Below are positions 7,757 through 15,511 of a stretch of DNA of 64,000 bases, piece by piece (positions within the stretch are counted from its first letter, which is position 1; each line of letters opens with the position of its first letter). The DNA lies in the NCBI RefSeq assembly GCF_017355915.2, contig NZ_JAFEUV020000007.1, positions 186,001 to 250,000 of the forward strand, written 5' to 3'. The position numbers and the translations under genes were made by a program. The notes below the pieces were generated by a model. That model had not been told where the DNA came from and did no database searches. It saw nothing but the letters and a program-made list of their open reading frames with translations. Source of the DNA: Telluribacter roseus (GTDB lineage: Bacteria > Bacteroidota > Bacteroidia > Cytophagales > Spirosomataceae).

Positions 7757-10700
7757 ATGCTTAAATATTTATTAAAATCCTGCTTACTGATCCTGCTAGG
7801 TATAGCCGTATCGGGACAGCTTCAGGCCCAGGACGTAACTATAAAAGGTAGAGTTACGGACGACAACGGAGAAACCATACCCGGTGTAAGCGTAACCGTG
7901 AAAGGTACGCAGCGCGGTACCATCACGAACGTAGACGGGAGCTACTCGGTCAATGCGGCGCCCGGCGCAACGCTGGTGTTTTCCTTTCTGGGCTATGTGA
8001 GCCAGGAAGTACCGGTTAATAATCGGACTACCGTAGATGTAGCGCTCCGGACTGATACCAAAGCGCTCGAGGAAGTAGTGGTGGTGGGCTACGGTACCCA
8101 GCGCAGGGTAGAAACAACCGGCTCCATCGCCTCAGTAAAAGCCGATGAACTCACACAACTACCCGTAACCAACGTAGCACAGGGGCTACAGGCGCGGGTG
8201 TCAGGCGTGCAGATCAATCAGAACTCCGGTTCTCCCGGGGGTAACATCAGTGTCCGGATCAGGGGTACCAACTCTATCAACGGTAACTCGGAGCCGCTCT
8301 ACGTTGTGGATGGGATCCAGATCTCAAACGGTGGTGGAGTCAACGATGTAAGCCCATTATCAACCATCAACCCCAATGACATTGAGTCGGTAGAGGTACT
8401 TAAAGATGCTTCCGCATCGGCCATCTACGGCGCGCGTGCCGCTAACGGGGTGGTACTCATCACGACCAAGCGTGGTAAAGCAGGTACTACCCGGGTTTCG
8501 GTAGAAAGCTACTATGGTGTACAGCGAGCCACCAAGACGCTAGATGTACTGAATGCCGCTGAATTCGCACAGCTTGAAAACGAAGTATTCAAGAACAACG
8601 CGTATCCTGATCCTGCTTCACTGGGCGAGGGCGTCAACTGGCAGAAACTGATTTTCCGCGAAGCACCCATCCAGAACCATCAGCTATCCATCAACGGAGG
8701 AAATGAAAAAACACAATTAGCTCTCTCGGCTAACTACTTCAACCAGGATGGAATCATCATCAATTCCAACTTCAAGCGCTACTCATACCGGCTCAACGTG
8801 GACCACCGGATCAACAACCGGTTCAGGATTGGTACCAGTATCCTGGGAAGTTTGAATATTAGTAATGGCGTAGAAGCCGGAAGTACCAACCTGGGCGATG
8901 CCGGCGTAGTGACCGGAAGTGTGCTGGGCGCAGCCATCGGGGCACCCCCTACTCTGCAGCCATACCGGCCGGATGGCAGTATATTTCCTTTTGGGGAGCA
9001 GGGGAACGGGCAGTACCGGGAGGTAGTCAATCCGCTCAACTTTACGGAGATCCTGCGCCAGAGGGATATTAAGCGTACCCTGATCAACCTGTTTGGGGAG
9101 TATGAAATCCTTCCCGGCTTTACCTACCGGGCCTCCTTCAATGCTGACCTTGAAAACCGGCTGCATAACTTCTATTCGCCGCTTTCAATCATCAACCGGT
9201 CGGATATCAACGATAACTCCGGCTCAGCATCGAAGACCAACACCAACTTTATGGGATTGCTGCACGAGAGTATTCTTTCCTACAACCGTAAGTTCGGGGA
9301 TGACCACAGCCTGCGGTTTACTGGTGTATTTGCCTCGCAGATTGAGAATTATAATGCCAACTCCATTAACGCCACCGGTTTCCCCAATGACGCGACCCGC
9401 AACGAGGCTCTACAGCTAGCCATAAACCGTAACGTGAGCAGCGATCGCACCATGCAGCGCCTCGATTCGTACATGGGACGTATCAATTACGGTTTCCGTG
9501 ACAAGTACTTCCTGGATCTGACCGCCCGCGCCGATGGTTCCAGTAAGTTCGGTGCCAACCACAAGTATGGTTTCTTCCCGGCCATCTCAGCCGCCTGGCG
9601 CATCGCCGAAGAAGCCTTCCTGCAGGATGTAAACTGGTTGTCGGATCTTAAACTCAGAGCCAGCTACGGGATTACCGGTAATGCCGGCGGTATCTCTCCC
9701 TACCAGTCCTTGGCTACGGTAAGTTCTACCGGAGGGTATAACCTTAACAATGCGTACCAGACGGCCATTCGTCCGACGGGTATAGCCAATCCTGATCTGC
9801 GCTGGGAAAAGTCGGCACAGGTCAATGTGGGACTGGATCTGGGGTTGTTTAACAACCGCATCTCTGTGATCATGGATTACTACCACAAGCGGACCAATGA
9901 CCTGCTTTACGTAAAAACCCTGCCCCTTTCATCAGGCTACGGCTCCATAACCGGAAATTTTGCCTCTCTTGAAAACAAAGGGTTCGAGTTTGCTACCAAC
10001 GCCGTCATTCTGAACGGCCCCGTACGCTGGACCGTATCCGGTAATATCACCGCCAACCGTAACAAGCTACTGGATCTGGATGGTGGAACGACCCAGGAGC
10101 GGTTTATCACCAACTACACGATTCTGAGCGTAGGCCAGCCACTGGGTGTATTCAAAACCTATGTATTTGATGGGATCAACCAGACGGGTGAAGCCATTAT
10201 ACCCGGCTACGACGGACGGGTCGGTGGACATAAGATTAAGGACATCAATAACGATGGGGTGATCAATGCCGAGGATCAGGTAATTACCGGTAATCCCAAT
10301 CCGGATTTCATCTTTGGTGCTTCCACCAACCTGAACTACAAAAATTTCGACTTCAGCGCTTTTGTATCGGGTACGCAGGGCAATGACATCTACAACATCA
10401 GCCGGCTGTCATTCGAGAATCCCCTGGGACAGCGCAATCTGCTGAAAGGGGTAGTCAACCGCTGGACGCCTGAAAATCCGAGTAATCAGTACGTAAGTCC
10501 TTTTGTGGCGGGACGCCTGCCCATTACGGATTATGCCATGGAGGATGGCTCCTACGTACGCCTCAAGAACATCACCCTGGGGTATACACTGCCGGCCATC
10601 AAAGGCATCAGCCGGGCCCGCATCTATGTCAGTGGAAACAACCTGATCACCCTGACCAAATACAGCGGCTTTGATCCCGAAGTCAACACCTACGCCGGCT

Positions 10701-10780
10701 CCAACACCACGATTGGTATAGACAACCTGGTGTATCCGCAGGCCAAGTCGTTCCTGGGCGGAATCCAGGTAACATTCTAA
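7757..10780 (+). CDS. SusC/RagA-family TonB-dependent outer-membrane transporter
   Basis: Outer-membrane import channel of 1007 residues that takes up oligosaccharides with energy from TonB. It starts with a signal peptide ending at QLQAQ. A carboxypeptidase-regulatory-like domain follows (about 27-105: IKGRVTDDNGETIPGVSV), then the signature EEVVVVGYGTQRR, the plug domain (about 115-230, with SVEVLKDASASAIYGARAA) and a 22-strand-type barrel to the C-terminus. The length is normal for SusC. It is the first gene after the palindromic operator, and SusD follows after 27 bases, the usual pairing. The cargo cannot be read from sequence; the downstream GH2 enzyme and flavoproteins point to a glycan or glycoside. 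Confidence 0.97.
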   Translation: MLKYLLKSCLLILLGIAVSGQLQAQDVTIKGRVTDDNGETIPGVSVTVKGTQRGTITNVDGSYSVNAAPGATLVFSFLGYVSQEVPVNNRTTVDVALRTDTKALEEVVVVGYGTQRRVETTGSIASVKADELTQLPVTNVAQGLQARVSGVQINQNSGSPGGNISVRIRGTNSINGNSEPLYVVDGIQISNGGGVNDVSPLSTINPNDIESVEVLKDASASAIYGARAANGVVLITTKRGKAGTTRVSVESYYGVQRATKTLDVLNAAEFAQLENEVFKNNAYPDPASLGEGVNWQKLIFREAPIQNHQLSINGGNEKTQLALSANYFNQDGIIINSNFKRYSYRLNVDHRINNRFRIGTSILGSLNISNGVEAGSTNLGDAGVVTGSVLGAAIGAPPTLQPYRPDGSIFPFGEQGNGQYREVVNPLNFTEILRQRDIKRTLINLFGEYEILPGFTYRASFNADLENRLHNFYSPLSIINRSDINDNSGSASKTNTNFMGLLHESILSYNRKFGDDHSLRFTGVFASQIENYNANSINATGFPNDATRNEALQLAINRNVSSDRTMQRLDSYMGRINYGFRDKYFLDLTARADGSSKFGANHKYGFFPAISAAWRIAEEAFLQDVNWLSDLKLRASYGITGNAGGISPYQSLATVSSTGGYNLNNAYQTAIRPTGIANPDLRWEKSAQVNVGLDLGLFNNRISVIMDYYHKRTNDLLYVKTLPLSSGYGSITGNFASLENKGFEFATNAVILNGPVRWTVSGNITANRNKLLDLDGGTTQERFITNYTILSVGQPLGVFKTYVFDGINQTGEAIIPGYDGRVGGHKIKDINNDGVINAEDQVITGNPNPDFIFGASTNLNYKNFDFSAFVSGTQGNDIYNISRLSFENPLGQRNLLKGVVNRWTPENPSNQYVSPFVAGRLPITDYAMEDGSYVRLKNITLGYTLPAIKGISRARIYVSGNNLITLTKYSGFDPEVNTYAGSNTTIGIDNLVYPQAKSFLGGIQVTF

Positions 10781-10807
10781 TCCGACCCTTTCAAAAGAGA
10801 TATCGTT

Positions 10808-12304
10808 ATGAAAAGAAGTTTCAAATCCATCTATAAACTACTACCTATGCTGCTCCTGGGCGTAGGCATGACATCCTGTGAACTGGAAGAGACAGTCTAT
10901 TCTTCCATCTTCACCGACAACTTTTACAAAACGGCCTCCGATGCCGAAAAAGGACTGATCGCTGTTTATGATGCCATGGGTGGACTGTACGGAGGTCCCG
11001 CCGCGACACTGGTACCCGATTTCAGTGCTGACCAGGTGTACCCCCGGGCCGTGGTAGGGCGAAATACCCTTACGTTATTCACGGTAGAGCCTACCTATAC
11101 CACCCAGCGTAGCGCCGGGCGGACCAACGAATCACCCCAGCAGATCTGGATTTCAGCGTACAGTGGTATCGAACGGGCCAACTGGATCATCACCAAGGTA
11201 CCCGAGGCAACCATGGACGAAACCCGTAAAAAGCAGATCATCGGGGAGGCATACTTCCTGCGGGCCTTCTACCACTGGATGCTCACCAAGAACTTCGGGG
11301 ATATACCGGTCAAGATCGAACCCAGTACTTCTGAATTAAAGGCTTACGTTGGCAAAAGCCCCAGGGCAGACGTCTATAAGCAGATCTACAGTGACCTGGA
11401 TCAGGCTTTAGCCGCTGGGTTACCCTCATTTCCCGCCGTGGTAAAGGGACGCCCTTCGCACGAAGCGGTGAACGCCCTCTACGCCAAGGCGGCCCTGTAC
11501 AACGAAGACTGGGCGAAGGCTTTGGAAAAAGCCGAGGCGGTCATCAAATCAGGCAAGCATTCGCTGATGCCTGACGTTATGGATGTATACCATCATCAGA
11601 AGGAGGATGCCGCTCGGGTAGAGAATATCTGGGCCTTCGAAACGGATCCTATTTCACCCGGTACCGGGCATCAGTTGGTGGGTCTGACCGGCCCTTCGGG
11701 AAGTGCCGGAGCAGACTACGCCCGTACTTCATTCGGGTCTATGTTTGCCTATATGTCCTTCTACAGATCATTTGATCCGACGGATAAGCGCCGACAACTC
11801 CTGGATACGACCTACGTAAACCGGGCCGGTCAGGTAGTCCCTCAGCGCAGCATCACGCCCATCACCACGGAGGGAGTACTTATTAAGAAGTACCGTGATC
11901 CTGTATCTACTACGGGGAGTATCACCAACATTCCCATTCTTCGGATGGCCGATGTGTATCTGATTGCCGCGGAAGCCGAGGCACGTCTGAATGGGGCCAC
12001 TCCCAAGGCTTACGAATATATCCAGGTGGTGCGCAAGCGTGCGGGGCTTCCCGAGCTGCCGGCCGGGCTAAGCAAGGAGGCCTTCGTTGATGCCGTGATT
12101 CAGGAGAGGGCCTGGGAGTTTTTTGCAGAAGGTGATCGGTGGTATGACCTTACCCGTACCGGCTTGTTCATGACAGTGATTCCGAAGGCAACGAATCCGG
12201 TATACCCCAGCCGTCCGGTACAACCCAAGAACAAGTACTTCCCCATCCCTCAGGAGGAAGTAAATGCTAATCCGGAACTACAGCAAAATCCCGACTGGCA
12301 ATAA
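10808..12304 (+). CDS. SusD/RagB-family nutrient-binding lipoprotein
   Basis: Surface lipoprotein of 498 residues that forms the lid over the SusC channel and captures the glycan. The signal peptide ends in lipobox MTSC (Cys24), giving a mature N-terminus CELEET. Family hallmarks are the N-terminal helix pair (NFYKTASDAEKGLIAVYDAM), the TPR-like segment (QIIGEAYFLRAFYHWML), the second SusD region (RMADVYLIAAEAEARLNG) and the C-terminal block (QERAWEFFAEGDRWYDLTRTG, then FPIPQEEVNANPEL). All are intact. It is co-transcribed with susC and followed by a hairpin-containing gap before the next gene. Confidence 0.96.
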   Translation: MKRSFKSIYKLLPMLLLGVGMTSCELEETVYSSIFTDNFYKTASDAEKGLIAVYDAMGGLYGGPAATLVPDFSADQVYPRAVVGRNTLTLFTVEPTYTTQRSAGRTNESPQQIWISAYSGIERANWIITKVPEATMDETRKKQIIGEAYFLRAFYHWMLTKNFGDIPVKIEPSTSELKAYVGKSPRADVYKQIYSDLDQALAAGLPSFPAVVKGRPSHEAVNALYAKAALYNEDWAKALEKAEAVIKSGKHSLMPDVMDVYHHQKEDAARVENIWAFETDPISPGTGHQLVGLTGPSGSAGADYARTSFGSMFAYMSFYRSFDPTDKRRQLLDTTYVNRAGQVVPQRSITPITTEGVLIKKYRDPVSTTGSITNIPILRMADVYLIAAEAEARLNGATPKAYEYIQVVRKRAGLPELPAGLSKEAFVDAVIQERAWEFFAEGDRWYDLTRTGLFMTVIPKATNPVYPSRPVQPKNKYFPIPQEEVNANPELQQNPDWQ

Positions 12305-12315
12305 ATAAATGCTAG

Positions 12316-12361
12316 GCTTATCAGGCTATAATCCGGAGTGGTGGAAGATAGTCTGATAAGC
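12316..12361 (+). promoter_or_regulatory. Intercistronic hairpin after susD
   Basis: An inverted repeat (GCTTATCAG at 12316-12324, CTGATAAGC at 12353-12361) encloses 28 bases in the 116-base gap between susD and the next gene. No clear T-tract follows. It may act as an mRNA-stabilising or partial termination hairpin that makes susCD more abundant than the downstream enzymes. This role is inferred from position. Confidence 0.4.
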
Positions 12362-12420
12362 TTCTGGATAGATACTCGTCACCCTAAGACAAAGTTAGTC
12401 GGCAGAACAACTCACCTCGA

Positions 12421-13512
12421 ATGAAGAAGCTCCTGTTGATAGTAGGCATCCTGATGACGGCAATGGCTTTCCTTCCCGGTAGTAAAGATACCGTCAGGAA
12501 GGAAAAAGCCTTTGAAGCCTTTATAGGAGATTCCATACAAATCCAGGTTGACATGGCCTACAGTCCGTCCGGGAAGCCCCACTACTATACCAGCCACGTC
12601 AGGACACCCGTCTGCAAAGACACTCTTTGTTACCTGGTCGTCATAGATCTGTACTGGGACCTGCTGGGGAACTTCCAGAAGTACGAAGTGCCGTCCGACA
12701 AGCCGCTGACGAAGTTTGATCACGATCCATTTACGGAGGAGGACCATAAGAAACTGAGCGCTATCCTGGCCAATAAAACCAGTTTGCTGCGTGACTACGA
12801 CATGAAAGCCCTGGTGGATGACCAGGTAAAACGCAGCTCCAGCGTAGTGGATGCGACTACCGGTGCTACCAGTACCACCATCCGGGATGAGGTAGTAGGA
12901 GGGGCTCTGTACACGACGCATACCCTTTGGCACATAGTCAACGGCCCCGTAGCCAGGCAAATCCTTGAACATACCGAAGCCCGCTTTACGGATTCACTGC
13001 TTGTACAGATGCTCCGATCGGATCAGTTCCAGTACCAGTTCTACGCGTTGAACCGGATCCCTTCAGGGGCTATGAACACGTACCTGCCCCACCTGGTTCG
13101 TCTGGTCGAAGCGGGTGATTCGTACGTACCCTACTTTGCCATTGAAAAGTTGCCCGGGGAGGTATGGAAACAGGCCCGCTGGCAGAAGGAGCTGGCATCC
13201 CTGGTGGGACGGGTCGATTTTGAAATGCAAAACGAGCTGCTCAACAAACTAAAAGAAGTACCCCTGCAGGCCGCTACCCTGGATGCCCTGACGCAGCATA
13301 CCAAAAAGCTGACGGACCAGCAGGTCATCAGGGTACTGGGGCTGCTACGTACCAATCAGACATCCCTAAGGGATGAATCGCTCATGAGGCTGGCCCCACT
13401 GCTGGATAGTCCGGTCAGGGAGGTAGCCACGCTGACCCATCAAATTTTCCGGCAAAAAGCAGAAACGGATAAAAAGGTAAAAAAACTGCTGGATGAACGG
13501 GAAAAAGGGTAG
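12421..13512 (+). CDS. Secreted protein with ApbE-type flavinylation motif and helical-repeat C-terminus
   Basis: Probable periplasmic flavoprotein of 363 residues. Residues 1-20 are a signal peptide without a lipobox. The middle part contains DATTGATSTT (Asp144-Thr153), which matches the motif recognised by the FMN transferase ApbE (Dxx[S/T]GA[S/T]xxT) in NqrC/RnfG-type FMN-binding domains. Thr153 is the predicted attachment residue. A Cys pair (Cys65, Cys70; PVCKDTLC) lies upstream. Residues about 180-360 are helical and resemble HEAT-type repeats. It lies between SusD and an FAD oxidoreductase in the same direction, so electron transfer to or from that enzyme is an attractive idea. No ApbE gene is in the window. 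The motif is seen directly; covalent FMN and the redox role are inferred. Confidence 0.72.
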   Translation: MKKLLLIVGILMTAMAFLPGSKDTVRKEKAFEAFIGDSIQIQVDMAYSPSGKPHYYTSHVRTPVCKDTLCYLVVIDLYWDLLGNFQKYEVPSDKPLTKFDHDPFTEEDHKKLSAILANKTSLLRDYDMKALVDDQVKRSSSVVDATTGATSTTIRDEVVGGALYTTHTLWHIVNGPVARQILEHTEARFTDSLLVQMLRSDQFQYQFYALNRIPSGAMNTYLPHLVRLVEAGDSYVPYFAIEKLPGEVWKQARWQKELASLVGRVDFEMQNELLNKLKEVPLQAATLDALTQHTKKLTDQQVIRVLGLLRTNQTSLRDESLMRLAPLLDSPVREVATLTHQIFRQKAETDKKVKKLLDEREKG

Positions 13513-13571
13513 TAAACCTGCTCATTACTATGAAAACCTATTGAATGCCTAAACCCTTATTTTTTAGAATA

Positions 13572-15503
13572 ATGGAAAATAATAGAAGAGATTTTCTAAA
13601 GGCCCTCGGCGTATCAACCCTGGGTACGGGATCCGGTGGTTTATTTACCAGCAGTCCTACGACCCTGTTTGGTAAAGAGCCCCAAGAGCTGGCGAAGGAG
13701 GTGAACAAAAACGTCTACCAGAAGAAGCAGTATACAACCGATGTACTGATCGCGGGAGGAGGAATGGCCGGGGTGTGTGCCGCTATCGCCGCCGCCCGTA
13801 ATGGCTCCAAGGTTATCCTGATCCAGGACCGCTCCCGGCTGGGCGGTAACGCCAGCAGCGAAATCCGGATGCACGTACTGGGAGCTACTGCCTTGAATCA
13901 GGTGTGGCGCGAAACGGGTATTCTGGAAGAGCTATTTCTGACTGAGGCCGTTGATAATCAGCAGCGATCCTACGAGATGTGGGACTTTGTCATGTATGAC
14001 AAAGTTATTTCTGAGAAGAACATCACCCTGCTGCTGGACTCGGTACTCTATGATGCCGAAGTAGCCAACGGGGAAATCCAGCTGATCCGGGCTATCTGCT
14101 CCCAAACCGAAGAGATCTACGAAATCAAGGCCAAGTACTACGCCGACTGCACGGGCGATGCTACCCTGGGAGCCATCGCCGGGGCAGAGTTTATGCGGGG
14201 ACGTGAGGCCAAATCGCTCTGGGGCGAATCGCTGGCGGTGGATAAGGCCGACAACAAGTCCATGGGTAACAGCCTGCTCTTTATGGCGCAGAAACACGAC
14301 CGCAAGATGCCGTACACCCCACCAGCCTGGGCTAAGAAATTTACGAAGAAAGATTTTGTCCATCGCAAGATCAACTCCTGGGAGTTTGGCTACTGGTGGC
14401 TCGAACTGGGCGGGATGGTAGATATCATTCAGGATGGGCAGAAGCTCCGCCACGACCTGCTGACCATCCTGTTCGGCGTGTGGGACTACATCAAAAACTC
14501 GGGCAACCATCCCGAGTCCGAAAACTGGGCGCTTTCCTGGGTAGGTATGATACCCGGTAAGCGCGAGAGCCGCCGCCTGGTGGGCGACTACATCATGAAG
14601 CAGGAGGATGTGCAGTCGGCCAAGCTGTTCCCGGACCGGGTAGCCTACGGAGGCTGGCCCCTCGACGATCATCCACCCGAAGGCATGAGCAGTACCGACA
14701 TGGTACCCTATATCTCGATTCCGCTTAAGGCGCCTTACTCCATTCCGTTCCGCTCGCTGTACAGCAAGAATATCAAAAACCTGCTGATGGCCGGACGTAA
14801 CGTGAGCGTGTCGCACGTGGCCCTGTCGTCGACCCGGGTTATGGCTACCTGTGCTACCATGGGGCAGGCCATCGGCACCGGCATGGCCTACTGCGTCAAA
14901 AATAACGTCAAACCAGCTACCCTGGGAAATCAGGAAAAGCACATGGCGGCCTTACAGCAAATGCTCCTGCGGCAGGATCAACCTATGCTGGGCGTTAAAA
15001 ACGAGGATGTAAAAGACTTGGCCAAACTGGCCGCTGTAAAAGCTTCTTCCGAAACCAAGGACGGAGCGGCAGCTCAGGTACTGGATGGCTACAACCGGAA
15101 CGTGATGGATGGTAAGACCCACCAGTGGCAGGCCGACATGAAAGCCGGTGAGCCGTGGATAGAGCTATCGTGGAGTAAACCCGTCAAGCTGAATACGATC
15201 CAGCTGGTCTTCGACACGGGACTACACCGGAGACTACTTATCTCGGGGGAGGACCGGGTCTACTACAAACAGGACCGGGGTCCACAACCCGAAACCATTT
15301 CTGACTATACCATTGAGTTAAAGACTAAAAAGGGCATGCAGCAGGTAGCTCAGGTGGAGAACAACTACCTCCGTAAAGTAGAGCATATCTTTGATCCAAC
15401 CGAAGTCGAATCCATCCGAATTAAAGTACTTAAGACTAACGGAGATCCGCTTGCCCGACTCTTTGAGGTACGCTGCTATCTGGATGATATACAAGTATCC
15501 TAA
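13572..15503 (+). CDS. Tat-exported FAD-dependent oxidoreductase (FAD_oxidored family)
   Basis: Flavoenzyme of about 643 residues, likely acting in the periplasm. I chose the ATG at 13572 rather than 13545 because it places the twin-arginine motif NNRRDFLKALG right at the N-terminus, the layout of a Tat signal. The Rossmann FAD-binding loop is DVLIAGGGMAGVCAAIAAA, followed by RLGGNASSEIRMH, typical of the PF12831-type family. Further conserved blocks are IPGKRESRRLVGDY and SHVALSSTRVMATCATMGQA near the second FAD contact. The last 130 residues form a beta-rich domain resembling an F5/8-type galactose-binding fold. The substrate is unknown; family members sit in Bacteroidota glycan loci. It is a paralogue of the protein at 22014-24293. 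Only 8 bases separate it from the next gene. Confidence 0.9.
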   Translation: MENNRRDFLKALGVSTLGTGSGGLFTSSPTTLFGKEPQELAKEVNKNVYQKKQYTTDVLIAGGGMAGVCAAIAAARNGSKVILIQDRSRLGGNASSEIRMHVLGATALNQVWRETGILEELFLTEAVDNQQRSYEMWDFVMYDKVISEKNITLLLDSVLYDAEVANGEIQLIRAICSQTEEIYEIKAKYYADCTGDATLGAIAGAEFMRGREAKSLWGESLAVDKADNKSMGNSLLFMAQKHDRKMPYTPPAWAKKFTKKDFVHRKINSWEFGYWWLELGGMVDIIQDGQKLRHDLLTILFGVWDYIKNSGNHPESENWALSWVGMIPGKRESRRLVGDYIMKQEDVQSAKLFPDRVAYGGWPLDDHPPEGMSSTDMVPYISIPLKAPYSIPFRSLYSKNIKNLLMAGRNVSVSHVALSSTRVMATCATMGQAIGTGMAYCVKNNVKPATLGNQEKHMAALQQMLLRQDQPMLGVKNEDVKDLAKLAAVKASSETKDGAAAQVLDGYNRNVMDGKTHQWQADMKAGEPWIELSWSKPVKLNTIQLVFDTGLHRRLLISGEDRVYYKQDRGPQPETISDYTIELKTKKGMQQVAQVENNYLRKVEHIFDPTEVESIRIKVLKTNGDPLARLFEVRCYLDDIQVS

Positions 15504-15511
15504 CCCTGGCT

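Noticed and set aside
13932-14942. 336-codon open frame on the minus strand
   Set aside because: It lies fully antisense to the conserved FAD oxidoreductase gene and shows no domain, signal peptide or family motif; it is a product of GC-rich codon use.
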